Numbered from the stretch's first letter, positions 10,752 through 21,294 are shown. The stretch is 64,000 nucleotides of DNA from Septoria linicola (GCA_024114885.1 CP099420.1:3410001-3474000); one strand, 5' to 3'. Notes: a model not told the origin generated them from the sequence alone. Numbers and translations: made by a program.

Positions 10752-11404
10752 TCAGTCCTCGACCAGCTCTTGCTTCTTCTGCGCGATCATCTCAAGCCTC
10801 TCCTCCAGCTTCTTCACTCGTAGCTCTGCCTCGATAGCAACCTTTCGCGCCTCTTCCAGCTCTTTCTTCACGCAGGCCTCCTCGATCAACACCTCCGCCT
10901 CATCGTCCAGATCGTCAACGCGCTTGCGCTTGAGGCTGCTCACGGGCTTGCCAGGGTACTTCTCGTGCTTTATCAGATCGATGTAGAAGTCTGCCGGCCG
11001 TTAGCTGTCAGTGCGTTATTCGTCGGTACCACACGAGAAAGTGACAACTCACCTTTGAGCTGCTCGATCTCGTCAGGCTTGAGTCTACCGCCTCGCTTGC
11101 GATAGATAGGATTCTCCTTGCGCTTAATGTTGTGCTCGCGCTCCATGCGGTACTGTACATCGTGCTGGTTGTCGCATCTTCTACCGCACAAATGGACGCC
11201 GCCGAACCCGAGAAGGCGGCAGAAGCGCTCTCCTGGTTGCACGATAGGGTAGCCGCCTGGGTGCAGTGGGAACGGCTTCGAGTTGTTGGGCAGCGCTTTG
11301 AGCTTATCGCATGCCACATAGGCTTGCTACATGATGTTCAGCAGTTGGATGAGGTGCTAGGAATGTCGAAAGATATGTACCGAGTTGTCTTTGAGTTGCT
11401 TCAT
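10752..11404 (-). CDS. Unknown fungal protein with C-x10-C-x7-H-x9-H signature, tandem copy A (3 exons)
   Basis: Predicted complement(join(10752..10990, 11053..11326, 11381..11404)), 178 residues. Exon 1 gives MKQLKDNS. Exon 2 gives QAYVACDKLKALP, then GGYPIVQPGERFCR with a Cys/His block (FCR, HLC, NQH, then a His after REH). Exon 3 starts DFYIDLIKHEKYPGKP and ends in a Lys/Arg nuclear-localisation-like KRKRVDDLDDEAE and a roughly 40-residue Glu/Lys coiled coil. Intron 1 is phase 0 (GTACAT..GTAG) and intron 2 phase 1 (GTGAGT..GCAG). I do not recognise the family. The Cys/His spacing resembles neither classical C2H2 nor Zn2Cys6, but four potential metal ligands are conserved with copy B, so a small zinc-binding fold is an inference. 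A nuclear or scaffolding role is possible. Confidence 0.72.
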
Positions 11405-11686
11405 CTTTGCTTCAGTGGCATGTGTCGGCTGTGGATGCGTGCAAATGAGCTGAAAGCGTAGGAAGCGAAGTAGTTATTGGAGCAAGAAGGAACAAGAAGT
11501 GGAAGGGAACATAATAAAATTGCAACAATGGGACGCCGAAAGGAATTACAATTGTAGCTATGAGCTATTGTCGCTAGGCCGCTACTGAATCAGAAGGCTT
11601 GGCACGAATGAAGTGAATGACAGGCCTGCGCTCTCCGATTGGATGATCCTTTCTGAACACTCGAAGTGCTTTCAGGCGCCTGGGTC
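11405..11686. other. Spacer between tandem paralogs
   Basis: Upstream region of copy A and downstream region of copy B, 282 bases, no gene. It contains an AAGAAG/GGAACAAGAAG purine-rich patch near 11480-11505. It is the expected promoter of copy A. Confidence 0.5.
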
Positions 11687-12375
11687 CTAGCAGTCCATGC
11701 TAGAAATTTTCTGCTTGATTTTCACCTCTTCGCTTTGCAACTCGAGCAAATGCTTCTGCGCTGCGTTTTCCTTGCCTTGTAACTCGAGTATTTCCTTCTG
11801 CTTGACGTTTGCTTTCTTCTGTACTTCCAGCAAGGCAGCTTCCAGATCGAGGACCTCAGCTCCTGGGCGTGGTCGGGCAATTTGAGCTTGATTGATGCGT
11901 TCATGCTCGTGTTTGAGCTTTCCCGGGTACTGCTCGTGCTTCAGGAGTTCCGTGAAGAATCCTGCAATAAATGATCAGCGGCGAGACACAGCGATGACCA
12001 TTTGGCAGCTTACTGTCTCCTCGGGCCAGCTCGTTGCTGTTCAGCGCAATCTGATACTTCCGAACGCTGGAAAATGGACCATGCTCAGATGGAATATCGT
12101 GACAGCCCTCGACGTGCGAGGCGAGAGCGTGCTGATTATGCATCTTGGCGCTGCAGAGCATGCCAAACTCGTCCTCGAACCGGCAAAACCTTTCGCCGTC
12201 GTGAATGGTAGGGTAGCCTTTCGCATTCATATGGAACCTCGGGACCGACTGGGGAAGTATCTCAAACTTCGAGTAGGCCTTGTAGGCCGCCTGAGCACTG
12301 ATGAGCTTTTGTACTAGATGAGAAGATCGAAAAGCTTACCGAAGCTGCCTCAAGCTGTTGCTCGGCAGTAGGCAT
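11687..12375 (-). CDS. Unknown fungal protein with C-x9-C-x7-H-x9-H signature, tandem copy B (3 exons)
   Basis: Predicted complement(join(11687..11961, 12014..12290, 12340..12375)), 195 residues. Exon 1 is MPTAEQQLEAAS. Exon 2 gives AAYKAYSKFEILP, GYPTIHDGERFCRFEDEFG and the block LCSAKMHNQHALASHVEGCH. Exon 3 gives FFTELLKHEQYPGKL and then about 80 residues of heptad-like Glu/Leu/Lys/Gln coiled coil ending SSMDC. It aligns with copy A along AY-A--K---LP, GYP---GERFCR, LC-------NQH, and F---L-KHE-YPGK. Both introns sit at the same positions and phases (0 and 1): GTAAGC..CTCAG and GTAAGC..TGCAG. This shared structure, in head-to-tail order on one strand, supports both gene models and a tandem duplication. 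Function unknown. Confidence 0.75.
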
Positions 12376-12518
12376 CTCTATTTGACTTCCGCGCTCCGAG
12401 CACAGTTGTGCCAATGAACAAGATGTTTCGGTGTTGCGAAGATTGGAGAAGATCGATTGTTGCTGTGGACAGTTGGAACAGCCAAAGCTTGGCAACAAAC
12501 AGTGAAGTGGATTTCACC

Positions 12519-14147
12519 TCAGCTTATCGACTTCACTTGCGCCACATTGGGCTCTGCAGAGCTCTTGCCCTCCAGTCTCCGCGCCATCTCGATTCGCATC
12601 GCTGCCTCATCCGTCATAAGATATGTCCGCCTCCCCGTCACGAACCAAAACCCAAGCGCTATGACCAGCATGATTCCGAACACTGCTATGGCATAATTCA
12701 TGTCTGCAGGAGCAGGATTTGGCTCTCCAGGAAAGAAGAAGAATACTGTCGTGATGCTACAGTAGATCACCGAGACCCAATTGATCACAGGACCGAATTT
12801 GCCCAGCTTGAAAGTTCCATCAGCCGGCAACTTGTCGCGTCCTGCCAGCAGTAAAGCCAGGATGGGCATGCCGTACGAGATCGTGAGCGCGATAGTCGCT
12901 ACACTGAGAATAGCCTCGAGCACCGTGTTGGCGAACAGGTACAAGATGCCAATCAGGCCGATCAGCACCCCTTGCAGCCACAGAGCCCTGGCAGGGACTT
13001 TCCATACGTTGTCAACTTTGGAGAAGAACGCGCTCCAAGGGATTCCAGCATCTCTCGCAAAGCCCCATGTCAACCTGCTACCTGTAGTGGCGATGCTGAC
13101 ACCTTGACCGAGACCGTTGACCACGAACAACGTAAGAAGGACACATCCGCCTTCGAGTCCCACGGTCTGCTGAATCAACTCCGTGAAAGGAAGACCTGTT
13201 GGCCCGTCTATGACGAGGTCTAAATCCTGGATACAGAACAGGCAGACCACCATGAAGATAAATCCAGTAATGGCACCAAGCACGACCGCAAGCCAGATGA
13301 TCTTTGGCGCGTTCTTTCGAGGTTCAGGGATCTCTTCGACCAGATGGATGACCGCATCAAATGCAGTCAAAGCGTATGCGCCTTGCAACAGACCAGTGAA
13401 CCAGACTACGCCACCACCCCAGCCAGTCGCGTTGAGCCACTCGCCAAACACAAACGACGCAGGCTGGTATGTCATACCCTGTCTTGTGCCGACCGAGATG
13501 AGCAGGGCCAGAGAGATGACGAAGAACAGTACGATGAACCATATTCCAATAACGTCGTTAAAGATCGGCAAGATCTTGTCCTTGCGACACGAGACAATGT
13601 TGACACCAGTGAACAAGAAAGTAATTCCCAGGTAGACGATGAACTGCACCCACCCTTTGCCGGCGCCAGTCCATTCACTGTCGAACATGACCTTGATTCC
13701 AAGCATGAAGTTGGTCATGAACGCGACCTGACTAGCAGTCAAAGTCCACCAGCCGAAGGTATTGATCCAGGCGCACATGTAGCTGGCAAATCGTCCCATG
13801 GGCGTGTCGAACAGGCGATGGACATAGTATGCTTGGCCAAGAGCTGTTGGCATTGCACTGCAAAGTTCTCCCAATGAGAGCGCAACGCATACATTGCATA
13901 TGAACACAAGCACCAGTCCCCACAGAATCGAGATCGGTCCGCCATTGCTCAGGCCAGAAGAAAGTCCTACAGCCAGTGTTCCCCACGTTCCTAACACGCA
14001 AAAGGCCAGTGCAAGCATAGACTTCAAGTCGAACTTCCTGGTAAGCTCTTCGACATGGCCGAGGATCGCAAGGTCGTGCGCATCGTTCAAGCTTTGGATG
14101 GAGTTCTTCCTGATAGACTTGTTGTCTGTCCCGGTCTCGATGTCCAT
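12519..14147 (-). CDS. APC-family amino acid/choline-type permease
   Basis: 542 residues from the ATG at 14147 (MDIETGTDNKS). The frame continues upstream without another ATG. It is single exon. A hydrophilic N-terminus is followed by about 12 hydrophobic segments in the APC (amino acid-polyamine-choline) pattern. LALAFCVLGTWGTLAVGLSS opens TM1, then SLGELCSAMPTALGQAYYV, AFDAVIHLVEEIPEPRKNAP (the conserved loop after TM6) and GSRLTWGFARDAGIPWS. These resemble the fungal Hnm1/GABA-permease branch, plasma-membrane proteins that import choline, GABA or other amino compounds. The substrate cannot be assigned from sequence alone. The C-terminus is short and cytosolic. Confidence 0.92.
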   Translation of the reverse strand: MDIETGTDNKSIRKNSIQSLNDAHDLAILGHVEELTRKFDLKSMLALAFCVLGTWGTLAVGLSSGLSNGGPISILWGLVLVFICNVCVALSLGELCSAMPTALGQAYYVHRLFDTPMGRFASYMCAWINTFGWWTLTASQVAFMTNFMLGIKVMFDSEWTGAGKGWVQFIVYLGITFLFTGVNIVSCRKDKILPIFNDVIGIWFIVLFFVISLALLISVGTRQGMTYQPASFVFGEWLNATGWGGGVVWFTGLLQGAYALTAFDAVIHLVEEIPEPRKNAPKIIWLAVVLGAITGFIFMVVCLFCIQDLDLVIDGPTGLPFTELIQQTVGLEGGCVLLTLFVVNGLGQGVSIATTGSRLTWGFARDAGIPWSAFFSKVDNVWKVPARALWLQGVLIGLIGILYLFANTVLEAILSVATIALTISYGMPILALLLAGRDKLPADGTFKLGKFGPVINWVSVIYCSITTVFFFFPGEPNPAPADMNYAIAVFGIMLVIALGFWFVTGRRTYLMTDEAAMRIEMARRLEGKSSAEPNVAQVKSIS

Positions 14148-14954
14148 TCTGCCGAACACAAGCAGGCGCTTGAGTCAGAATGTTCTTCAAACGTCAACAG
14201 GTAGGAGGAGACCACAAACCTAAAGCAAATGCATTCGAGGGTCGCTGGCAGATAAGACTACAGTGACGTTCCCGGTTGAAGGATCAGCCAAGCCACGACC
14301 TCCGCACATCTGGGCGAGCTATCTAGGCGAACGAACCCCAGAAGTTCAAAGCTCTTCGGGTGGGCCTTCTCAAAGGAGAATGGCTCTATCTCGTTTATCT
14401 TCTGTGTATCGCTGTACCGCCAAACGTAATGCTGCTATTTATTGGTGCTGCGTGGCGCGTCTGCACGGAAGTTGGAGTTGTGATCGCTGCCGCGAAGTCG
14501 AAGAGCAGCGACTGTCCTCTGTATTATGGCCTGCCCACGTGCCGCCATGCAGACACTCCACAGACACTGGATCGCACGCTAGCACAAGCCGGGACTGTGA
14601 AGCCTCGGTCGGCGTTCTCCACAATTGTCCAGGCCGCTGCTCTCAATCATGTTGACTTGTGAATGGGGGGCTCGTCGCAACGCGTTGAAAAGCGCGCGGT
14701 GTGATGTTCCCCGGGAAACAATCAAATCCCGTTGCTTTGCTCACTGACTGCTCCGAAACCCGTTCAAACAATGGCAACCTTGTGTCACAAAAGCTCTCGC
14801 TGAGACCAAGATGCGATGGGTGGGAGTGTGCCATCATTCGCGCAATGGTTTATAGCTCAGGCATGTTAGCCTCAGAACTTGTGGAGTTATTGCATGCTGC
14901 AATAGCCTCCTTCTTGCGATTGCTGTAGCGTTGTGCCCAGAGGCATGTCTTTCC
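14148..14954. other. Intergenic region upstream of permease
   Basis: About 800 bases, the promoter side of the permease and the 3' side of the thioesterase-like gene. An imperfect palindrome TTCCCCGGGAA lies at 14707-14717. No coding feature is supportable. Confidence 0.5.
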
Positions 14955-15587
14955 TCACAGCTTACTGCCAGGCTGATTCTTGGGCGTGACGAACAGCGAC
15001 TCTCCACTCGCGCATACCACAATCTCTCCCTCGTCATCCTCGCCAGCATCATGACACTGTTTCAGCTCCGCGAACAAGAACTCTTTCCGACCCTCTTTCT
15101 TGACTCGTTTAGCCACGACCGCTATCGCGCCTGGCGTCCTGACAGGCTTCAAGTACTTCACATTCAGGTACGCAGTGAAAGCGCTCAGGCCCTCTGGTGG
15201 TATCTCTCCATCTGCCTTGCCGGCTTGGACGTTTCTCATATGTATTCTGTCTTTGTTGATTGATTGCAAGATACCCATGCTCTCGTCGATCAAGGTAGCC
15301 GTAACACCACCATGGATGATTTCAGGATGTCCATTCATGCCATCACCCACTTTGTAGAGTGTAGTCACTTCCTCTATTGGGTCTTCCTCTCGAGCTGGCT
15401 TGCGATAGATAGCTATACAACTTCGAATCGTGCGGGGTGTTTTGAGGATTTCGGCGTAGAAGCTGTCTTCGGTGGAGGCCTTTGGCTGTCTGGACGTGGG
15501 TACGCATGTTACGATATCTGGTTGATTGAGAAGACGTGTGGTCCAGGGAATGCGTCGGAAGGGAGCTATCGTGTCATCGAATGCCAT
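14955..15587 (-). CDS. HotDog-fold thioesterase family protein
   Basis: 210 residues, single exon. The core matches the PaaI/4HBT superfamily: NGHPEIIHGGVTATLIDESM near residues 83-105, where the His-Gly-Gly and the acidic residue on the long helix form the usual catalytic site. It continues with a strand containing AYLNVKYLKPVRTPGAIAV and a C-terminal strand with ASGESLFVTPK. Fungal members are mostly annotated as acyl-CoA thioesterase-like proteins acting in mitochondria or cytosol, and some relate to THEM4/Fcj-type proteins. The first 45 residues could hold a weak targeting signal (MAFDDTIAPFRRIPWTTRLL). Substrate unknown. Confidence 0.88.
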   Translation of the reverse strand: MAFDDTIAPFRRIPWTTRLLNQPDIVTCVPTSRQPKASTEDSFYAEILKTPRTIRSCIAIYRKPAREEDPIEEVTTLYKVGDGMNGHPEIIHGGVTATLIDESMGILQSINKDRIHMRNVQAGKADGEIPPEGLSAFTAYLNVKYLKPVRTPGAIAVVAKRVKKEGRKEFLFAELKQCHDAGEDDEGEIVVCASGESLFVTPKNQPGSKL

Positions 15588-16073
15588 TGTGTCTGGAGTC
15601 AGCGAGAGTGGTAGTATGGCTGAGACACTCAGTACAGAGTGCTCGAAAGTACAGCGTGTCTGCTACCAGAGTCTGTCACACGATTACACTCTGTCGAGAA
15701 TGAACAGAACTGGCCCGGTTGCGATTGAAATGTTTACTGCGGGTGAAATCGTGGAGCTGAAACGTGGAGGACTGCCAGGGTCCAAGCTGTGCCTCGGTAT
15801 ATATCTTGGCGTGGAAAGGCAATATATACATGGATATCGGATTTGTGCTTGGGTATCTCTGTCAGATACAACGTAGCGCGACTGCCAGCGACTGCTGCAG
15901 CTACGCTCCACGAGGTCGAATTGCCTCTATCACGGGCTGGGATACAGTGGTGCCCTGCGCGGCTTCAGAAGCAATTTGAGAATTGCTCCTATAGAGAGAA
16001 TGCCACATTGTCTCCCGTCAGCTGCCTTTCGATCGCGTCAACCACGACCAAAGCCATTGCTTTTACAGCAGGC
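15588..16073. other. Intergenic region upstream of thioesterase
   Basis: About 490 bases between the thioesterase start and the 3' end of the aminopeptidase. AT-rich TATATA elements occur near 15797-15803 and 15823-15829. No gene is visible. Confidence 0.5.
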
Positions 16074-18068
16074 TCAATATGGCTGGCACTCCCGTTCCAA
16101 CCATTTGAGCGTTCTCTCATCGTCCTTGAAGAACGGACTCGTCTTCTCCCAGACTTCCTTGTGGTACGCATTGATGTAGTCCAGCTCAGTCTTGGTCAAC
16201 ATTGAGATATCAGTGAGATTCCGGCAGTGCGGAACCATTGTCACATGCTCGAAACCAAAGTAGGGCTTGTCGCCGAAGTTGTATTTCGTCTTGACCTCCT
16301 TCACCATGATCACATTCTCGATGCGAATGCCAAAGTTACCGTCTTCGTAGTAGCCAGGCTCGTCAGAGATCACATTGCCGACGGAAAGTGGTACCTCAGA
16401 GTATTGTATGCGTGTGCCAATGCCAATAGGTCCTTCATGCACATTCAGGAAGCTGCCAATGCCATGGCCCGTGCCGTGTCGGTACTCAAGCCCGTTCTGC
16501 CACAGATACTGCCGTGCCAGGGTGTCGAGTGCGAAGCCAGAGGTGCCCTTCGGGAATACTGCCAGCTCCAGACCAATGTTGCCTTTCAGCACTAATGTAT
16601 ATGCCTCGATCTCCTTAGCAGTTGGAGTGCCAAAGTGTAGTGTGCGGGTCGTATCTGTTGTTCCGTCGAAATACTGAGCACCAGAGTCGCAGAGATACAC
16701 TTGATTAGGATCGATCACTGCGCAGCTTCCAGGCTCGGGCTTGTAGTGGATCACTGCGCCGTTAGGTCCCGTCGACGAAATCGTATCAAAGGATAAACCA
16801 GCGAACTTGTCGTGCTTGCTGCGAATTGCTTCGAGCTTGTCTGCACCCGCAACCTCGTCAACCTCTGCCTTTTCGACAGTGAGCTGATGCTCGAGCCAAG
16901 CGAAGTATTCGATCAATGCAGCACCGTCTCTGATGTGACATTGACGCATGCCCTCCAGCTCGACCGGGTTCTTTATGGCCTTCGCATCGCCGATAGGCGA
17001 CCGCACTTCATCCACATTCTCTTCGCCACCCAGTGCACGCTGGAGAGCCCACGATGCTTTTGTCGACACGAGATATTTCCTTCTTGGTGCGGCAGACTCA
17101 GCCTCGCCATTTGTTGCTGGCTGCTCGGTGGCAAGCGTGGCAATGTCCGAGAATATATCTTCGTATGGTCGAATGTGAACACCACTCAGATGACTTTTTG
17201 CATTGTCCGGTAGCTTGCTTTCGTCGATGTAGAGTGTCGTCGATGTGGGTGTGACCACGGCGTAGGAGAAAAAGACAGGATTGTACGGAATGTCGTTTCC
17301 ACGGAGGTTGAATAACCACGCAATCTCGTCGAGCATGCTGACAACGAATCCAGCGGCCTTCTTCTTGTCAAGTTCCTTTCTTAACTCCTCGATCTTCTCT
17401 TGGAACTTCTTCCCTGCGTATTCCATTTCCAGTACCCGTACTGGCTCATTCGGCCGCGCTGGCTTGTCCTTGCCCCATACTTTGTCAACTAGGTTCTCTG
17501 CAATGGCTACGAGCTCCTTGCCGCCCTTCTTCTTGATCTTCTCTGCGAGCTTCCTGCCCTCAGGTGCTGTGATGGTTGTGGGATCGACACCAACAGTCTT
17601 GCCGCCCTCGGCCTGCTCGATCGTCCACTCCTGCCATGTGGGCACGTCTTGTAGCCCTTGCTTGAGAAGCTCCCAGTTACTGTCCAGCTGATGACTGGCT
17701 TGATTGAAGTATCGCCCATCTGTGGCTAGCGCAGCTTTGTCGTGAGTAATGATAGCTGTGCCAGCTGAGCCTGAGAAGCCCGAAATGTATTCCCGTCTCG
17801 CATCTGTCGGTGCTATGTATTCAGACGAATGTGCGTCCTCGGAAGGTATGACTGAGCAGAAGTCAGTCAGCGATCATTGTGCCGTACATGAGCAGTCCAT
17901 ACTGTAGAGGTCTACCTTGTGTTGGCTCATCAACGACCGCAGCGCCTTCAGGCGATCACTAGTGTCGACTTTCTCCATCTCGATAGAACGCAGCCGTGTT
18001 GTTGTCGAGAATGTGCGCAGTGGCGTTCGTACGCCCTTGGACAAGCAACAGGCGATGTTTCTGAACAT
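16074..18068 (-). CDS. ampp: Xaa-Pro aminopeptidase (aminopeptidase P)
   Basis: Predicted complement(join(16074..17851, 17903..18068)), 647 residues. It releases N-terminal residues preceding proline. Exon 1 holds MFRNIACCLSKGVRTPLRTF, a basic amphipathic stretch, then MEKVDTSDRLKALRSLMSQH. Splicing at GTATGG..TCAG (phase 1) gives VDLYIIPSEDAHSSEYIAP, the standard family sequence. The pita-bread metallopeptidase domain is complete: LCDSGAQYFDGTTDTTRT supplies the two metal Asp residues, HGTGHGIGSFLNVHEGP the His region, DEPGYYEDGNFGIRIENV and FEHVTMVP the Glu residues. The extra N-terminus looks like a mitochondrial presequence. The second Met (residue 32, MEKVD) matches the start of the cytosolic fungal enzymes, so dual targeting is plausible. 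It is divergent from argJ. Confidence 0.95.
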
Positions 18069-18367
18069 CACCTAGCAGATGGCATGTGATCAACAATGAT
18101 CGAGCTCATTCTAGGAAGGAGCCACTGATCGGCGAATCTTCGGCAGGAAAGTGTGCCATGGAGAATGGCGCGACACCTGCGTTGTCAGACTTGATAGCCG
18201 CGTGAGTCTACCATTGACTCAGCGCCGGTCTTCTGAACATCACAACAGGCTCCTTTCTTGGAGAGCTAACCGTGGCATTGACCTACGGTATTGCCGTGAG
18301 CTGCTCGTCCTCTATCACAATTGAGAACCTCTGACAAGCTTGTCGCCAAAGCCCAAGTAATCATATA
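18069..18367. promoter_or_regulatory. Shared upstream region of aminopeptidase P and argJ
   Basis: A 299-base divergent intergenic region that must contain both promoters and 5' leaders. I see no clear TATA box. CTTTCTTGGAGAG near 18252 and CTCGTCCTC near 18304 are pyrimidine-rich leader-like stretches before argJ. Function is inferred from position only. Confidence 0.5.
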
Positions 18368-19938
18368 ATGGCAGCCAAGGGCACATCAGCAAAGAGGCTG
18401 CTCGCAGCAGCATCGCAAGTACGCAATTACTCGGCACCAGCAGACAGATCAATACCTGCTGCGAAGCAAAAATATGTCCCAACTTCTGGCACTTATCCCA
18501 AAGGTTTCCTGGCCGGCAGCGCCTACGCAGGTGTGAAAGCAAGCAACACAAAATATGACGATCTTGCTCTGGTAGCCTCCGAGACGCCATGTCCTGGAAC
18601 GGCAGTATTCACCCAGAATATTTTCAAGGCTGCGCCGGTTCAATTTTCACAAGGCCTATGTCGAAGCAAGAATGACTCAGAATTTCGAGGCGTGGTTGTC
18701 AATTCTGGCTGTGCCAATGCAGTGACTGGCGTGCAAGGCAGAGAGCATGCAGAGATCATGGCGCGAACTACCGACAAGGAATTCGCCTCAGGCGCCAGCT
18801 CAGAAACGCCATCCACAATGGTTATGAGCACTGGTGTCATTGGCCAGAAACTGCCCATCGACAAAATCACAGGAGCCATCCCGAAGCTCAAGTCGAACAT
18901 TGGAAACACTCATGAACACTGGCTCAATGCTGCCAACGCTATCTGCACGACCGACACATTTCCAAAGCTCCTCTCTCGGCAATTCACTCTACCATCACAC
19001 CCAGAAACCACCTACTCCATTGCAGGTATGACCAAAGGTGCAGGCATGATCCACCCAAACATGGCCACACTTCTCGCCATTGTCTGCACGGACGCCAAAA
19101 TCGACTCCAGCTCCATGAATCACCTCCTCAAATCCACCGTCGCCGACTCCTTCAACAGCATCTCCATAGACGGCGACACCAGCACAAACGACACACTCGC
19201 CTTCTTCGCCAACGGCGCAGCCGCCCCCGAAAACGCCCAAGCCATCGCCTACGCTCCCCGCGAACGCTCCCCTTCGACAAAGGCAACCGCCGCAACATCG
19301 ACAAACGCCAATTCAAACAAGACAAATCCCCTGACCTCCGCGCCTTTGAATCCGTCCTCGGCGACTTCCTCAAAGACCTCGCCAAACTCGTCGTCCGCGA
19401 CGGCGAAGGCGCAACTAAATTCGTCACCATCCGCGTCCGCTCCGACGTCTCCAAAATCACCGCCAAACGCGCCGCTGTCTCCATCGCTCGCTCTGCACTT
19501 GTCAAAACTGCCCTCTATGGCAAAGACGCCAATTGGGGCCGTATCTTATGTGCCATTGGCTACGCTCCGGGAATCATGTCGTCCAGAGAAGTCCCCACGC
19601 ACGATCTGATCAAGGGCATGATGGCTCGCACGAGGACGGAGACTCCATATGACAAGATCCCGCAGGTTGTGCCGAGCATGACTTCAGTGTCGTTTATTCC
19701 TGCGGATGGGTCCGAGGAGCTGAAGTTGCTCATTCGTGGTGAACCGCAGGATGTAGATGAGGTGCGGGCGAAGCAGATCTTGGAGATGGAGGATTTGGAG
19801 ATTTTGGTGAGATTGGAAGACCGCGATGATCCGGCGACCGATCGGAACGGCAACCCGAAGGAGTCGGCAGAGGCAGTGTTCTGGACTTGTGATTTCAGTC
19901 ATGAGTATGTGACTATCAATGGCGACTACAGGACATGA
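18368..19938 (+). CDS. argJ: Glutamate N-acetyltransferase/ornithine acetyltransferase ArgJ, with apparent frameshift
   Basis: The protein transfers acetyl from N-acetylornithine to glutamate in the mitochondrial arginine cycle. The N-terminus (AKRLLAAASQVRNYSA) looks like a mitochondrial presequence. The frame starting at 18368 covers PKGFLAGSAYAGVK, VVNSGCANAVTG, STGVIGQKLP and the autoproteolysis site GMIHPNMATLL, whose Thr is the nucleophile, then SISIDGDTSTNDTLAFFANG. After about 19225-19275 homology moves to another frame: DLAKLVVRDGEGATKFVTIR, ALVKTALYGKDANWGRI and DFSHEYVTINGDYRT, ending 19938. No GT..AG intron can bridge the break. One missing base, perhaps at the CCCC run 19269-19272, explains it. 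Left unrepaired, the original frame ends at 19609 with a meaningless tail. Identity is certain, but whether the gene is intact is not. Confidence 0.88.
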
Positions 19939-20208
19939 GGTTGTCGCTGCTGTAAGTCAGAAGTGGCTTAGACGTCATAGAAAGCTGTATGATAAGAGCG
20001 TGAATATACTGCCGAAGTCATCTTCTCATAATTTGGTTTATGCTGCTACATCACTTCATATCTGCATCGCCTGCTAGAATGCCACAACAACCTGCCGTAG
20101 CAGGTGGGCTTATTCGAAACACTCTCCAAACGCCAGCGCCATGCTACAATCACGAATTACTGAACCCTCCGAATGCTCTAAACACTAATACATCCACACC
20201 GCTCTCTT

Positions 20209-21294
20209 TTAAGGCAGAATTTCCTTGAGCTGCGTCTTCTGCTGCGGCGTGAGGCTCGCTGGAAACTTGATCTTGACGCCTACGATGAAGTCGCCTCGCA
20301 CATTTGGCGTCTTGCTCTTGGGCATGCCTTGACCTGGAAACTTTTCTGACCAGTCTGGGTTCGTGGGACCGGCACTCGATACAGATAATTGCTTGCCATC
20401 AATGGTTGATACTGTACGCTTCCACCCCGTGAGTGCTTCCTTGAGGCTGATCTCGACAGTGTGCTTAATATCGTCGCCGTCGCGGACGAAGAGTGGGTGA
20501 GCTTTCTCCTTGACGATGAAGTGCAGGTCTTGCACGCCGCCTTCTACTTGATCGCCCATGTCAGGATATTTGATCTTGCTTCCAGCCTTCAAGCCTCGTT
20601 TGATGGGGACGCTCAGGATCTTATCTTCCGTGTTCTGCTTGCCTGTCTGCGAATCATATGTCTTGCGTTGCACTTTGAGCTTCTTCTGTGCGCCATTGTA
20701 CATCTCTTCCAGTGATACGGGAAGTGGCTTCTCCACAACCGTCGTTTCAGGCTCAGGCTCGCGTCGTCTGAATTGTGAGCTTCCATTCCGGCCGCCTGAA
20801 GGTCGAGAGCTACCAAACGGACTTCCGCCAAAACCCGAGAAGAAGTCATCATCGTCTCCGCCGCCCATTGATGCGCCGCCTCCACGCATGAACTCGGCGA
20901 ATATGTCGTTGGGGTCGCTGAATCCGCCAAAACCTCCCCCTCGGCCTCCGCCTGTGCTGAAATGGAATGTTCTTGCTCCACCACCTCCTGGCATACCACC
21001 AAAGCCGCCTGGCATGCCTCCGCCAAAGCCTCCAGCCCCAGCACCGCCAGATTCTTGTGGTGGCGGCCCATTGCCGGTTATGAAGTCGTAGCCATAGTTG
21101 TCGTAGTTTCTTCTCTTTTCTGGATCAGACAGAATCTCATAGGCTTCTGAGGCCTGCTTGAACTTCTCGGCTCCGTCTGGGTTCTTATCTGGGTGATTCT
21201 TCAGGGCCTGTTTCCGGTATGCCTTCTTGATCTCTTCTTGCGAAGCAGTTGCTGACACGCCTAGGCGGTCGTATAGCTTAGTATCAGCTACCAT
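20209..21294 (-). CDS. Type II DnaJ/Hsp40 co-chaperone (Sis1/DNAJB-like)
   Basis: 361 residues, single exon. The J domain occupies residues 5-70 with the HPD tripeptide in KNHPDKNPDGAEKF. A Gly/Phe- and Gly/Met-rich linker follows (GGFGGGMPGGFGG and relatives, roughly 75-165), then two beta-barrel substrate-binding domains (VSLEEMYNGAQKKLKVQRKT, HPLFVRDGDDIKHTVEISLK) and the C-terminal FPASLTPQQKTQLKEIL dimerisation end. There is no CXXCXGXG zinc finger, which makes it type II, like yeast Sis1. It stimulates cytosolic/nuclear Hsp70 in folding, translation and prion handling. I found no convincing heat-shock element upstream. Confidence 0.95.
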   Translation of the reverse strand: MVADTKLYDRLGVSATASQEEIKKAYRKQALKNHPDKNPDGAEKFKQASEAYEILSDPEKRRNYDNYGYDFITGNGPPPQESGGAGAGGFGGGMPGGFGGMPGGGGARTFHFSTGGGRGGGFGGFSDPNDIFAEFMRGGGASMGGGDDDDFFSGFGGSPFGSSRPSGGRNGSSQFRRREPEPETTVVEKPLPVSLEEMYNGAQKKLKVQRKTYDSQTGKQNTEDKILSVPIKRGLKAGSKIKYPDMGDQVEGGVQDLHFIVKEKAHPLFVRDGDDIKHTVEISLKEALTGWKRTVSTIDGKQLSVSSAGPTNPDWSEKFPGQGMPKSKTPNVRGDFIVGVKIKFPASLTPQQKTQLKEILP

